NCBI RefSeq assembly: GCF_018417535.1
Contig: NZ_CP070977.1
Coordinates: 2,046,001 to 2,110,000, forward strand
Reading direction: 5' to 3'
Length of the DNA stretch: 64,000 nucleotides
From: Burkholderia pyrrocinia
Lineage (GTDB): Bacteria; Pseudomonadota; Gammaproteobacteria; Burkholderiales; Burkholderiaceae
The position numbers and the translations under genes are program-made. Numbering within the stretch: position 1 is the stretch's first letter; the number at the start of each line of letters is the position of its first letter. Below the pieces are notes generated by a model. That model ran no database searches, was not told where the DNA came from, and worked only from the letters and a program-made list of their open reading frames with translations. Positions 8,312 to 17,874 of the stretch are shown here, in pieces.

Positions 8312-8482
8312 GTTTGCGGGGAAGAGCCAGCCATTTGGGGATGCTAACGACGGATGTCCGCCGCGCACATTACTCCTGAATTACATTTGAAACAAAATGC
8401 TACAAGCTTGCGAAACGCTGTCGCCCACTGCTTGGCCCCGGTTCCTTTTTATAATCGGTCCTTTGTCCGATGGCCCGCGCCG

Positions 8483-10024
8483 ATGCCACGCCCCGCCCTT
8501 CCCGCCCTGTTTCCGGTCCTCACCCGCCGCTCGCTGCGAATCTGGCGCCAGTACGGTGTCTTCTGGCTCGGCGCGATCGTCGTCGGCCTCGCGGCCGTGC
8601 TCTACGCGCGGCTGATCGACTGGGGCTACGAGACCTTCCGGACGATGCGCGATCATGCCGTGTGGCTGCCGCTGCTGCTGACGCCGGCGATCGCCGCCGT
8701 GTCGGCATGGCTCACGCGCCGGTTCTTCCGCGGCGCCGAGGGCAGCGGCATCCCGCAGGTGATCGCGACGCTGCATGCGCGCCCGAGTGCGTTCGGCGCC
8801 CGGCTGCTGACGCTGCGTATCCTGTTCGGCAAGGTGCTGGTCTCGTTCCTGGGCATCCTGGGCGGCTTCACGATCGGTCGCGAGGGGCCGACCGTGCAGG
8901 TCGGCGCGGCGCTGATGTTCAACCTGCGGCGCTTCTACCCGCGCTCGAACGCGCAGATCGAACGCCAACTGGTGCTTGCCGGCGCGGCAGCCGGGCTGTC
9001 GGCCGCGTTCAATACGCCGCTCGCCGGGATCGTGTTCGCGATCGAGGAGCTGACCCGCAGCTTCTCCGCGCGCGCGAGCGGCGTGCTGATCACGGCGATC
9101 ATCCTTGCCGGTGTCGTCGCGCTCGGCCTGAACGGCAACTATACCTATTTCGGCACGATCGATGCCGGTCCCCATTTTCCGAAGCTGCTGGCGCTCGCGG
9201 TGCTGGTCACCGCGATCGTGACGGGCATCGCGGGCGGCCTGTTCTGCTGGCTGCTGCTCAACACCGGGCGCTGGCTGCCCGCGCAACTGCTCGGCCTGTA
9301 TCGCGAGCGGCCGATCGCGTTCGCCGCGCTGTGCGGCTTCGTGATCGCCGTCGTCGGCCTCGTGTCCGGCGGCACGACGTTCGGCAGCGGCTATGCCGAA
9401 GCGCGCGGCCTGCTCGACGGCCGCGAGCAGTTGTCGGTGTTCTACCCGTTCCTGAAAATGGTGTCGATGGTCGCATCGTACCTGCCGGGCATCCCGGGCG
9501 GGATCTTCGCGCCGTCGCTGTCGATCGGCGCCGGGTTCGGCAACCTGCTGCACATCGTGTTCGGCAACATGAGCCTGCCGATGCTGATCGCGCTCGCGAT
9601 GGTCGGTTACCTCGCGGCCGTCACGCAGTCGCCGATCACGTCGTTCGTGATCGTGATGGAGATGATCAACGGCCACGCGCTCGTGATTTCGCTGATGGCC
9701 ACCGCACTGGTGTCGAGCCGCGTGTCGCGCTTTTTCGCGCCGCCGCTCTACGAAACGCTCGCCCAGCGCTATCTCGCGCCGCCCGTTGCGGCCACGGAAC
9801 CGGCTGCGGCAACCGCGGCGGCGACGACCGGCGTCACCGAGCCGCAGGATGCTACCGCCGCGCCCGCCGATCCGCTCGACACGCTGCGCGACGAAAACAG
9901 CGACGAGCCGGCCACCACAGCGCCGGACGAGCACGCGGCACACGCGCCGGCGCCGCACGACGACGGGCCGGCGGCGGCCGGCGCCTACGGCCCGGCGCTG
10001 CCCGGCCCGCGCGACGCTCAGTAG
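8483..10024 (+). CDS. ClC-type chloride/proton antiporter
   Basis: 513 residues, inner membrane, ClC fold. The ion-path motifs are present in order: GSGIPQVIATL (about residue 88), GREGPTVQVGAA with the gating glutamate (about 134), AIEELTRSF (about 187; the glutamate region used for proton transfer in exchangers) and GIPGGIFAPSLSIGAGFG. This matches the ClcA type of 2Cl-/H+ exchanger rather than a pure channel, though the assignment is inference. After about residue 435 comes a roughly 75-residue Ala/Pro/Thr/Asp-rich tail with no CBS domains, unusual in amount. The start at 8483 gives the usual short cytoplasmic lead. The last 7 bp overlap a convergent small lipoprotein gene. Confidence 0.92.
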   Translation: MPRPALPALFPVLTRRSLRIWRQYGVFWLGAIVVGLAAVLYARLIDWGYETFRTMRDHAVWLPLLLTPAIAAVSAWLTRRFFRGAEGSGIPQVIATLHARPSAFGARLLTLRILFGKVLVSFLGILGGFTIGREGPTVQVGAALMFNLRRFYPRSNAQIERQLVLAGAAAGLSAAFNTPLAGIVFAIEELTRSFSARASGVLITAIILAGVVALGLNGNYTYFGTIDAGPHFPKLLALAVLVTAIVTGIAGGLFCWLLLNTGRWLPAQLLGLYRERPIAFAALCGFVIAVVGLVSGGTTFGSGYAEARGLLDGREQLSVFYPFLKMVSMVASYLPGIPGGIFAPSLSIGAGFGNLLHIVFGNMSLPMLIALAMVGYLAAVTQSPITSFVIVMEMINGHALVISLMATALVSSRVSRFFAPPLYETLAQRYLAPPVAATEPAAATAAATTGVTEPQDATAAPADPLDTLRDENSDEPATTAPDEHAAHAPAPHDDGPAAAGAYGPALPGPRDAQ

Positions 10025-10128
10025 ATCACGACGGGTGCCGGCCGATAGTAGACGGGCCGCGCCGGCACGACGATACAGCCGGCCAGCGTGATCGCGACGA
10101 GCGCGATGGCGATTGCGGTTCTTTTCAT
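10018..10128 (-). CDS. 36-residue lipoprotein
   Basis: A very small gene encoding MKRTAIAIALVAITLAGC followed by IVVPARPVYYRPAPVVIY. The signal peptide ends in a perfect lipobox LAGC (Cys18), leaving a mature lipopeptide of 19 residues rich in Pro and Tyr. GGAGG lies 7 nt ahead of the ATG, a strong ribosome site. The stop overlaps the last 7 bp of the ClC antiporter gene on the other strand. It lies immediately downstream of the YXWGXW-type gene on the same strand (12-bp gap) and is probably co-transcribed with it. Family unknown; the lipid anchor is predicted. Confidence 0.75.
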   Translation of the reverse strand: MKRTAIAIALVAITLAGCIVVPARPVYYRPAPVVIY

Positions 10129-10140
10129 CACGCGCCTCCA

Positions 10141-10542
10141 TCACGCCCAGTGGCCGCGGGTCCAGAACCAGTTCGGACCGCGCTGGTCCCAGTGGCCCGG
10201 CACCCATTGCATGCCGACGCGCTCGGCTTCCCAGCGACCGTCGATCCACACGTAGCGGCCATGGTCCCAGTGCCAGTGCCCGCGCTCCCACACGTAGCCC
10301 ACCCGCGCGGTCGGCACGACCTCGTAGCGCACGGGCGGCGGCGCATTCGGCGCGACGACGACGATTTCCTCGGTGCGCACGGCGACCGGCTCGGCGATGA
10401 CCACGCGGCCCTGCGGCGCGATCACGGGCGCGCCGACGAGAATCTCGTCCGCATGCGCGGCAAACGGTGCGACGACGGCTGACAGGCCCGCGGCAAACAG
10501 CGCGAGCGAAACGATACGGCGTTGAACGGTAGAGACAGCCAT
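10141..10542 (-). CDS. YXWGXW repeat-containing secreted protein
   Basis: 133 residues with a Sec signal peptide (hydrophobic IVSLALFAAGLSAVVAP, cleavage near AAHA-DEI at about residue 31). The C-terminal half carries aromatic repeats of the YXWGXW kind, each with the pattern W-x-x-GHW/GRW: YVWERGHWHWDHGRYVW, WVPGHWDQRGPNWFW, TRGHWA. Members are predicted periplasmic or surface proteins without a firm function. AGGAGG lies 5 nt upstream of the ATG at 10542. It probably forms a unit with the tiny lipoprotein downstream, which is likewise rich in Tyr and Pro. Confidence 0.85.
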   Translation of the reverse strand: MAVSTVQRRIVSLALFAAGLSAVVAPFAAHADEILVGAPVIAPQGRVVIAEPVAVRTEEIVVVAPNAPPPVRYEVVPTARVGYVWERGHWHWDHGRYVWIDGRWEAERVGMQWVPGHWDQRGPNWFWTRGHWA

Positions 10543-10700
10543 CACAACCTCCTGGTTGAACAAGTAACGCGAGCGTATTCGTTCAATGCGGGAGGCCCGA
10601 TAACGGCCGACAGACGCCGTGTTACGGCGTGCCCGAAAGTGCAACAGGGCGTAAGACGCGCACGGCGACAGGCGCCGCCGTGCGGAGGGACACCGCAAGG

Positions 10701-10955
10701 TCAGGCTTGCGGAATCTCGATCTTCACTTCGAGGACTTCGAGATCGTCCTGGCGCTCGAGGCTCACGCGAATGTCATCGTTCGAAATATGGACGTACTTC
10801 GAGATGACCGCGACCAACTCCTTCTGCAGCGCGGGCAGGTAATCGGCCGGCGGCCGGCCGCCGACCCGCTCGTGCGCGATGATGAGCTGCAGGCGCTCCT
10901 TCGCGACCGATGCGGACTTCTTCTTCTCGCCGAGGAGAAACGAAAGGATGGACAT
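10701..10955 (-). CDS. minE: Cell division topological specificity factor MinE
   Basis: 84 residues, the normal length. MinE stimulates MinD ATPase and drives pole-to-pole oscillation that confines the Z ring to mid-cell. The N-terminal amphipathic segment [30 protein letters not shown] contains the anti-MinCD helix/strand region; the C-terminal [17 protein letters not shown] and VLEVKIEIP form the dimerisation domain. It is the last gene of minCDE, 12 bp after minD. Confidence 0.97.
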   Translation of the reverse strand: MSILSFLLGEKKKSASVAKERLQLIIAHERVGGRPPADYLPALQKELVAVISKYVHISNDDIRVSLERQDDLEVLEVKIEIPQA

Positions 10956-10967
10956 GGGCGGCCTCCG

Positions 10968-11783
10968 TTACTTGCTGCCGAAGAGGCGCTGCAGCAGGCC
11001 CGGCTTCTGGTAATCGGTGAAGCGCAGCGGCTTGTCTTCGCCGAGGAAGCGCGCGACGACATCCTTGTACGCTTCGGCGACGTCGGTGCCGTCGATGTGC
11101 ACGGCAGGCAGACCCTGGTTCGAAGCGTGCAGCACGGCTTCCGACTCGGGCACCACGCCGATCAGCTTGATGCGCAGGATCTCGCTGATGTCCTCGAGCG
11201 ACAGCATCTCGCCTTCGCTCACGCGCTTCGGGCTGTAGCGCGTGATCAGCAGGTGTTCCTTGATCGGATCCTTGCCTTCGGTCGCGCGCTTCGTCTTCGA
11301 CGACAGGATGCCGAGAATGCGATCCGAGTCGCGCACCGACGACACTTCCGGGTTCGTGACGATCAGCGCTTCGTCGGCGAAGTACATCGCGTGCAGCGCG
11401 CCGGCTTCGATACCGGCCGGCGAATCGCAGATGATGTATTCGAAGTCCATCGCGACCAGGTCGTTCAGCACCTTCTCGACACCGTCACGCGTCAGCGCAT
11501 CCTTGTCGCGGGTCTGCGACGCCGGCAGGATGAACAGGTTCTCGCACTTCTTGTCCTTGATCAGCGCCTGGTTCAGGTTCGCTTCGCCCTGGATCACGTT
11601 CACGAGGTCGTACACGACGCGACGCTCGCAGCCCATGATGAGATCGAGGTTGCGCAGGCCAACGTCGAAGTCGATCACGGCCGTCTTGTGGCCACGCAGC
11701 GCGATACCGGACGCAAAGCTCGCGCTCGTCGTCGTCTTGCCCACGCCGCCCTTGCCCGAGGTCACCACGATGATTTTTGCCAT
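10968..11783 (-). CDS. minD: Septum site-determining ATPase MinD
   Basis: 271 residues, ParA/MinD-type ATPase that binds the membrane as an ATP dimer and recruits MinC. The deviant Walker A motif SGKGGVGKTTTSA lies at residues about 9-21, with the signature lysine. Walker B region TAVIDFDVGLRNLDLIMG and switch YIICDSPAGIE follow. The C-terminal amphipathic membrane-targeting helix, KPGLLQRLFGSK, is intact. The gene lies between minC (59-bp gap) and minE (12-bp gap). Confidence 0.97.
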   Translation of the reverse strand: MAKIIVVTSGKGGVGKTTTSASFASGIALRGHKTAVIDFDVGLRNLDLIMGCERRVVYDLVNVIQGEANLNQALIKDKKCENLFILPASQTRDKDALTRDGVEKVLNDLVAMDFEYIICDSPAGIEAGALHAMYFADEALIVTNPEVSSVRDSDRILGILSSKTKRATEGKDPIKEHLLITRYSPKRVSEGEMLSLEDISEILRIKLIGVVPESEAVLHASNQGLPAVHIDGTDVAEAYKDVVARFLGEDKPLRFTDYQKPGLLQRLFGSK

Positions 11784-11842
11784 TTACCCAATACCCTGTG
11801 TTCGTCAATGAGAGCCGATCGATCCGGAGCGCACCGCGTGAA

Positions 11843-12616
11843 TTACGTCAGGCGCAGCGGTTCGATCATCAGTTTTTCCTCTTCGAGCCGGATCTGTACC
11901 GATTTGCCCAGTACTTCGGCAGGCAACGGGTTCTCGGTTGTTCGATAGATACCCGCGATCGAAATCAGTTCCGGTTCAAGACACGTGCAGAAAATGCGCG
12001 CGTCGTGATTGCCGTGCACGCCCGCAAGTGCGCGGCCGCGCAACGGCGCGTAGATGTGGATGTTGCCTTCCGCGATGATCTCCGCGCCGTGACTGACCGG
12101 CGCGAGCACCACGAGGTCCCCTTTCGCGTAAACCTGCTGCCCCGAACGCAACGGCCGGTCGATCACGAGCGTCTGGCCGCCCGCCTGGCTCGACGCCGGC
12201 GCGGACGCCTGCTCGGGCGCCACTGCGGCGGCTGCAGCGACGACGGCCTCGGCGATCGGCGACGGTTCCGCGCCCTCGGCCGGCTTCACGGCCGGCGCAC
12301 GGCGATCGCGCGCCTCCAGCAACGGCAGGCCGGCTTCCCCCGCCCAGCCCTGCGTTGCCAATGCGACCACGCCCACCGGACGCATCCGCACGTCGTTCAG
12401 CATCTGGCGGATATCGGCCAGCGCGACGCGCTCGCCCTCCGCCAGGCGGCGGACGTCGATCGCGACGACATCGTCGGCGAAAAACTCGGGAGTCGCTTCG
12501 AAGCGCTTGACCAGTTCGCTACGCAACGCGTCGAGATCGGTCGTCTTCACGGTGAACAGCAACGTATCGACCGATCCGCTGCGCAGCTCGAAGAATGGCG
12601 ATTTTTTAAGCGACAT
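11843..12616 (-). CDS. minC: Septum site-determining protein MinC
   Basis: 257 residues. MinC inhibits FtsZ polymerisation, kept at poles by MinD. The N-terminal domain begins [20 protein letters not shown]. An Ala/Pro-rich linker (about residues 115-150) leads to the C-terminal beta-helix domain with the [33 protein letters not shown] and [16 protein letters not shown] motifs typical of MinD/septum binding. The ATG at 12616 is preferred; a GTG two codons earlier is in frame but neither has a strong ribosome site. A 7+1+7 AT-rich inverted repeat lies just upstream at 12626-12640. Confidence 0.95.
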   Translation of the reverse strand: MSLKKSPFFELRSGSVDTLLFTVKTTDLDALRSELVKRFEATPEFFADDVVAIDVRRLAEGERVALADIRQMLNDVRMRPVGVVALATQGWAGEAGLPLLEARDRRAPAVKPAEGAEPSPIAEAVVAAAAAVAPEQASAPASSQAGGQTLVIDRPLRSGQQVYAKGDLVVLAPVSHGAEIIAEGNIHIYAPLRGRALAGVHGNHDARIFCTCLEPELISIAGIYRTTENPLPAEVLGKSVQIRLEEEKLMIEPLRLT

Positions 12617-12785
12617 GGACACTCTGCAAAAATTTTTTGCGTATTTTACAGGCGTCCACGCGCGCGGCCATTATTTTTGGGACACCGGGTTGCGACGGCC
12701 CGGGCGGGCGCGCAACCGGCAGGCGGGCAGGCAAGCGGGCGACCAGGTTTTCATTGCGCCGCGCGGCCCGTGCTTTGACGTCACT

Positions 12786-13298
12786 TCAGTGCTTCACCTG
12801 TGACACGAACAGCGATTTCATCGCGCCGGGCATCCGCGCGATCGGCGCGTGTTCGCCGGTATTGCCGAAACCCGCGCGCTCGTAGAAACGGATCGCGTTG
12901 CGGTTCGCATCGGCGATCCATGCATAGACGTCGTTGGCGCCGCGCTCGGCGAGCCATGCGGTGGCCGTCTCCAGCAACAGCACGCCGCCGCGCAGATGAC
13001 GCACCGCGTGCGCGACCCACAGCTCGCTGACGAACGCTCGCCGATCGGGAGTGTTGTCGAAGTACGCGCCGATCATGCCGGCCGGATGGCCTTCGGTGTA
13101 CAGCAGGAAAGTCGTCGACTCGTCGGACACGGCGCGCTGCGCGGCGATCGCCGACGCTGCGTCCGTTTCGACGTTCAGCAATTCGGCCTCCGGCGCTTCG
13201 CCGGGCGCGTAGGGCTCACGCAGCGATGCGGCGCGGAGTTCGCGATACACGCCGCCCTGGTCGGCAGCGATACGACGAACGGTCAAGGTCGAACTCAT
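12786..13298 (-). CDS. GNAT family N-acetyltransferase
   Basis: 170 residues with the GCN5-related fold. Motif A can be seen as ELWVAHAVRHLRGGVLLLETATAWLAERGA, with the acetyl-CoA pyrophosphate loop modified to RHLRGG. The following YAWIADANRNAIRFYERAGF is a textbook motif B (N..A..FYE..GF). Substrate unknown. The start at 13298 gives a compact domain beginning SSTLTVRRIAAD; longer in-frame starts run into non-coding-looking sequence. It sits alone between minC and the 670-bp gap before alkB. Confidence 0.85.
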   Translation of the reverse strand: MSSTLTVRRIAADQGGVYRELRAASLREPYAPGEAPEAELLNVETDAASAIAAQRAVSDESTTFLLYTEGHPAGMIGAYFDNTPDRRAFVSELWVAHAVRHLRGGVLLLETATAWLAERGANDVYAWIADANRNAIRFYERAGFGNTGEHAPIARMPGAMKSLFVSQVKH

Positions 13299-13968
13299 GC
13301 AGGCACAGCCCCCTTCGGACAGCAAGTTACTAGCTTCAACCGAAAGCGGGGCATGAGTCAAATCGTTATTTTCAAATGGCGGCGCGAATCGAAAGGCGGC
13401 AGGTGTCGCCAGCGGCGGTGTGCGCCAACCGGTGTGCAGGTGCAGCATCGCCGTATCGATGCGTGCCGCCGGACGACGGCGGCGACCTCTTCGTTCGACG
13501 CCTCGCTCCGTTCGCCTTGCGATGCGCTGCAAGCGCGTTTCGGGTCGCTTCGCATCTCGTCCGGGATGTCGTAATGATCCGTAATATATGTAGCCGAAAA
13601 AGGCGCCCCGTCGATACCCGCCCCATTTCGCTTATTGCGACGCAACATCCGTTGCGAGCCCGCGGGGCCGATGCCCGCGCGCGTCACGCCGCGCCATTCA
13701 TCTGACGAACACGCGGGTCGCGCGGGCCGATCCGGCCTCCCCTGCATGTTTCAATCAGCGCGTGCCGGCCCTTCCCGGCATGCGCCGCACGCGGCCCTCC
13801 GTTTGGAGCATCGCGCCTAGCGCCGGAGTTTGGAAAGCGTGCGCACGAGTCGTATAACAGGCAGAACCGGACGACGATCCGGTGCCACCGCGCGCGCGTC
13901 GCGGACCAACGAGGATTCGAACAACCGTGCATGCGGCCGCCCTCGGGCCGGCCGACTGGAGGGAGACA
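13299..13968. other. 670-bp gap between the acetyltransferase and alkB
   Basis: No convincing gene on either strand: the open frames here are Arg/Ala/Pro-rich and lack ribosome sites and recognisable domains. Near the right end TTTGGA (13829-13834), an 18-bp spacer and TATAAC (13853-13858) could be the alkB promoter, about 110 bp before its ATG. The size leaves room for regulatory sequence I cannot recognise. Confidence 0.5.
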
Positions 13969-15129
13969 ATGGCAATGACCGACGGATCGGCTTCGGGCTG
14001 GTCGGATGGCAAGCGTTACCTGTGGCTGCTCGGCGCGCTGACGATCACACTGCCGATCCTCTCCGCCCAGCTCGCACTGTCGACGGGCCTACACGTGTTC
14101 TGGTGGTTCGGCCCGCTGTTCGCGTTCGGCGTGATCCCGATCCTCGACACGCTGATCGGCGACGATCGCGACAATCCGCCCGAGGCCGTCGTACCGCACC
14201 TCGAACGGAAGCGTTATTACCGGTTCATCGTCTATCTCGCGACGTTCGTCGAATACGTCGCGTTCTTCATGTGCGTGTGGATCGTCGGCACGCACGCGCT
14301 CGCGTGGTACGACTACGTCGGCTTCGCGCTGTCGCTCGGCGCCGCGACGGGCATCTCGATCAATACCGCACACGAGCTCGGGCACAAGACGAATCGCTTC
14401 GAGCGCTGGCTCGCGAAGATCACGCTCGCGCCGGTCGCGTACGGCCACTTCTACGTCGAGCACAACCGCGGCCACCATGTGCGCGTCGCAACGGCCGAGG
14501 ATCCGGCGAGCGCGCGCTACGGCGAGTCGTTCTGGGCGTTCCTGCCGCGCACCGTGACCGGCAGCATCCGCTCGGCATGGCGGCTCGAAAAAGCTCGCCT
14601 CGAGCGGCTTGGGCATGCACCGTGGACCTGGCGCAACGAGGTGCTGCACGCATGGGCGATGACCGTCGTCGTGTGGGGCATCGCGATCGCGATGGCCGGC
14701 AAGGTCGCGATCCCGTTCCTCGTGATCCAGGCTGTCTACGGTGCGTCGCTGCTCGAAGTCGTGAACTACGTCGAGCACTACGGGCTCGCCCGCCGCAAGC
14801 TGCCGAGCGGCCGCTACGAGCGCTGCACGCCGCAGCATTCGTGGAACAGCAATCACGTCGTCACCAACCTGTTCCTGTACCAGTTGCAGCGGCACGCCGA
14901 CCATCATGCGAATCCTACGCGCTCGTACCAGGCGCTGCGCCACTTCGACGATTCGCCGCAACTGCCGGCCGGGTACGCGACGATGATCCTGTTCGCGTAC
15001 GTGCCGCCGCTCTGGTATCGCGTGATGAATCCGCGTGTCGTCGCGCACTATGGCGGCGACATGGCGCAATCGAACATCAAGCCGTCGATCCGCGACAAGG
15101 TGCTCGCGCAATATCCGGCCGCGGCGTGA
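13969..15129 (+). CDS. alkB: Alkane 1-monooxygenase (AlkB)
   Basis: 386 residues, inner-membrane non-heme diiron hydroxylase converting medium-chain n-alkanes to 1-alkanols with O2 and electrons from rubredoxin. All histidine boxes are present: HELGHK (135-140), EHNRGHH (164-170), NYVEHYG (266-272) and LQRHADHHA (306-314). The hydrophobic N-terminal helices and the spacing fit the family. The start at 13969 follows CTGGAGGGA, a good ribosome site. No rubredoxin or rubredoxin reductase gene lies within the flanking 10 kb, so the electron partners must be encoded elsewhere. Confidence 0.96.
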   Translation: MAMTDGSASGWSDGKRYLWLLGALTITLPILSAQLALSTGLHVFWWFGPLFAFGVIPILDTLIGDDRDNPPEAVVPHLERKRYYRFIVYLATFVEYVAFFMCVWIVGTHALAWYDYVGFALSLGAATGISINTAHELGHKTNRFERWLAKITLAPVAYGHFYVEHNRGHHVRVATAEDPASARYGESFWAFLPRTVTGSIRSAWRLEKARLERLGHAPWTWRNEVLHAWAMTVVVWGIAIAMAGKVAIPFLVIQAVYGASLLEVVNYVEHYGLARRKLPSGRYERCTPQHSWNSNHVVTNLFLYQLQRHADHHANPTRSYQALRHFDDSPQLPAGYATMILFAYVPPLWYRVMNPRVVAHYGGDMAQSNIKPSIRDKVLAQYPAAA

Positions 15130-15243
15130 TTGCGGATGACGGGCCGGCGGGAGGCGGCGCACGCTCGACACGACGCGCACCGCTGAACACCGCCGCCGCG
15201 CCGGCATCCGGTTCCTTCGGCGCCACGCGCGACGGCGACGCCG

Positions 15244-16779
15244 TCACGCCCTTTCCGGCAGCCTGAACACGGCCACCGCGTGCCGCAGCGCGCTCGCCTG
15301 CTCGGCCAGCGCCTGCGTCGCGGCCGTGGCCTGCTCGACGAGCGCCGCGTTGCGCTGCGTCGCTTCGTCCATCTGCGTGACCGCGACGTTCACCTGCTGG
15401 ATGCCGCCGCTCTGCTCCTGCGACGCCGACGAGATCTCGCCGACGATCGTCGTGACGCGCTGCACCGCGCCCACGATCTCGTGAATCGATTCGCCCGCGC
15501 GGCCGATCAGCACGGCCCCCTCGTCGACCCGGTGCGTCGATTGCTCGATGAGCTCCTTGATCTCCTTCGCGGCCGATGCGCTGCGCTGCGCGAGCGTGCG
15601 CACCTCCGCCGCGACGACCGCGAAGCCGCGCCCCTGCTCGCCCGCGCGGGCCGCCTCGACGGCTGCATTCAGCGCGAGGATGTTGGTCTGGAACGCGATG
15701 CCGTCGATCACCGCGATGATTTCGCCGACCTTTGCCGCGCTGTCGGCGATGCCGTTCATCGTGTGGACGGCATCCGTCATCACGCCGCCGCCCGCGGACG
15801 CGATATTCGACGCGTCGCGCGCAAGCTGCGCCGCGTGCTGCGCATGCTCGGCCGACTGGCGCACGATGCCCGTCAGTTCGGTCATGCTGGCCGCCGTCTC
15901 CTCGAGCGACGCGGCCTGCGACTCGGTGCGCGACGACAGATCGTGATTGCCCGACGCGATCTGCGCGCTCGCCGTCGCGACGGCTTCGGCATGCGTCCGC
16001 ACTTCGAGCACGACGCCCGACAGGCTCGTCTGCATCGTCTGCAACGCACGCAGCAGGTCGGCGATCTCGTCGCGGCCGGTTGCGTCGACGTCGCGCGTCA
16101 GGTCGCCTTCGGCGACGGCCTGCGCGCACGCAACCGCACGGTCGAGCGGGCGCAGGATCGCGCGGCTGAACAGGAACGCGCCGACCATCGCGACGCCGAG
16201 CACGACCAGCATCAGCGCGAGGCTCGCGGTGGTCGCGCGCTGCGCGTCGCGGCTCGCCTGCGCCGACACGGCGGCGCTCTCGTCGGCGATCGACTTCGCC
16301 GCCCGCTCCAGCAGTGCCGCGGGTTCGCGGTCGACGCCCGCGACGGCGGCATCGCCGGCCGATGGCTCGAAGCCGGCCGCCTTGAACGCGTCGAAGCCGC
16401 GCCGGTAGCCGTCGCCCATCGCCGCGTGCGCACGCATGAACTGCTCGACGAGCGAGCGGCTCTCGCCGGGCGGCAACTGACGGACGAGCTGCGCGGCGAG
16501 CGAGTCGACCGTACGCTCGCGCGCCTGGAACGCCTGCCAGTACCGGTCGAGCTTGTCGGGCTGCTTGCCGCGCAGCAGCGTGTCCTTCCATTCCTGCACC
16601 TGCAGCTTGAACTGCACGAGCGTGGCCGCCACGAGCCGTTCGTCGCCGACGTTCGTCTGCACGTCTTCGGCGAACGTATCGATCGACCGGTTGAGGATGT
16701 GGATGCCGTACAGCGCGCCACCGAACATCAGCAACAGCGCGACGGCGAATGCGAGGGGAATCTTGTAGCTCAGCTTCAT
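15244..16779 (-). CDS. Methyl-accepting chemotaxis protein (Tar-like)
   Basis: 511 residues. First membrane helix about residues 7-28, a periplasmic helical bundle sensor (about 30-180, four-helix Tar type), second helix about 183-205, a HAMP domain beginning [20 protein letters not shown], then the signalling hairpin. The hairpin tip is conserved: [20 protein letters not shown], then [15 protein letters not shown]. The receptor reports ligand binding to CheA through CheW. There is no C-terminal NWETF-like CheR-docking pentapeptide (it ends FRLPERA). Ligand unknown. It stands alone; no che genes are nearby. Confidence 0.93.
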   Translation of the reverse strand: MKLSYKIPLAFAVALLLMFGGALYGIHILNRSIDTFAEDVQTNVGDERLVAATLVQFKLQVQEWKDTLLRGKQPDKLDRYWQAFQARERTVDSLAAQLVRQLPPGESRSLVEQFMRAHAAMGDGYRRGFDAFKAAGFEPSAGDAAVAGVDREPAALLERAAKSIADESAAVSAQASRDAQRATTASLALMLVVLGVAMVGAFLFSRAILRPLDRAVACAQAVAEGDLTRDVDATGRDEIADLLRALQTMQTSLSGVVLEVRTHAEAVATASAQIASGNHDLSSRTESQAASLEETAASMTELTGIVRQSAEHAQHAAQLARDASNIASAGGGVMTDAVHTMNGIADSAAKVGEIIAVIDGIAFQTNILALNAAVEAARAGEQGRGFAVVAAEVRTLAQRSASAAKEIKELIEQSTHRVDEGAVLIGRAGESIHEIVGAVQRVTTIVGEISSASQEQSGGIQQVNVAVTQMDEATQRNAALVEQATAATQALAEQASALRHAVAVFRLPERA

Positions 16780-16910
16780 GGGACCTTGAGTCGACGGGGG
16801 ACGGATGCGGCTCGGCACGGGCGCCGGCCACCGCACCGTGTTAACGGCGCGGGACGCGAAGGCTTAAAACTGAGGAAAGCGGCGGAGAGCGGCGGCGCGG
16901 CGGCGGCCGG

Positions 16911-17443
16911 TCAGGTCGGATGTGTCGCACGTGGCCCGGTCGTCGCGGTAGTGCGCGAGCCTGCCATCCACCGACGCACGACGATAATCGACAGCACGCC
17001 GATTACGATCCCGGCGATTACGTCGGCCAGATGGCGGCCGCCCTGTGTCGCCGTCGCCATGATCACCACTGCGTTCAACACGACCGCGACGGGAAACACG
17101 TCACGCACATGCGCACCGCATACGCGAGCAGCAGCATCACGTGGAACGACGGCAACGAAGCAAGTCCTTGCGATTCGGACAGGTTGAATTGCCGAAGCTG
17201 CCCGCTGCGCAGCAGGTCGTAGTGGGACACGGTCAACGCCGTGTGCGGATCGGCGATGCCGAAATGAACGAATGCCCTTTGCGCGGGGAACGGTGTCGAG
17301 ATGAGGACAACGACAAGCAGCGCGAATACGAACAGCGGATGTCCACGGCTGTGAGGTTCCGCAGCACATGGCAGAGCGCTGCTACTCTCATGAGCCAACC
17401 GTCGCCCTGGGGTCCGCGGGGAAGCGTCGAGGTTCTGACGCAT
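16911..17443 (-). pseudogene. PAP2-superfamily phosphatase, frameshifted
   Basis: Two adjacent minus-strand frames together give the PAP2 core. The first reads PFPAQRAFVHFGI, then LASLPSFHVMLLLAYAVR. The second reads HVRDVFPVAVVLNAVVIMAT, then QGGRHLADVIAGIVIGVLS. PSFH and GGRHxxD are the lipid/inositol phosphate phosphatase motifs. One missing base around 17105-17115 (after the GTGCGC encoding VR) separates them; restoring it gives AVRHVRDVFPV. The N-terminal membrane helices expected of a full PAP2 membrane protein are also not evident. So this looks like a decayed remnant, unless the frameshift is a sequencing error. Confidence 0.7.
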
Positions 17444-17465
17444 CAACCGGCATCTCCACCGAGTC

Positions 17466-17681
17466 ATGAATGACCTCGCTCCGACGCAACGGTATGGCGG
17501 CCAGGGCCATACACAAGACATCGCCTTGACGCTCGCACCAGGCTACAGTTACGGCGGCTGGCGCTTCTCGGTCGAGGGTGGACCGTGGATTTTCTGGCAA
17601 ACCCGGCATGAGGACACGCGGGAGACGACCCGGATGGTCGACGCATCGTTCAAGACAGTCGCGCAGCTCGGCCACCTGTAG
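17466..17681 (+). pseudogene. Fragment of an outer-membrane-type protein
   Basis: A 71-codon frame whose centre, DIALTLAPGYSYGGWRFSVE followed by GGPWIFWQTRHED, alternates polar and aromatic residues like the strands of a beta-barrel outer-membrane protein. It has no signal peptide and is far too short for a barrel, so I read it as the 3' remnant of a longer gene. It overlaps the 5' end of the PAP2 remnant's region on the other strand. Family not recognised. Confidence 0.35.
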
Positions 17682-17874
17682 GAGCGAGCATCGAACGCGA
17701 ACCTTTCAGCCTGTCCTTCCGGCACTATCGGATGCCGCAGAAGTGGAATCCCTATCCATCCATATCGGCAGGCGCAAACCTGCTGATGGCTACGTACCGG
17801 TTTTGATGTCACTCGCCGATCGGACACCTGATAGACTCGCGACACGAGATCACACCTCGCAGGAGTAAAACGGC

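Noticed and set aside
13358..13747. Open frames on both strands in the gap before alkB
   Set aside because: They overlap each other, are Arg/Ala/Ser-rich, have no ribosome sites and match no domain I know.
16871..16886. GGCGGAGAG as a possible attachment-site copy of the tRNA-Ser(CGA) 3' end
   Set aside because: Only nine bases match, in a low-complexity GGCGG run, so chance is a better explanation. No longer duplicate of the tRNA end was seen to the left of 19562.
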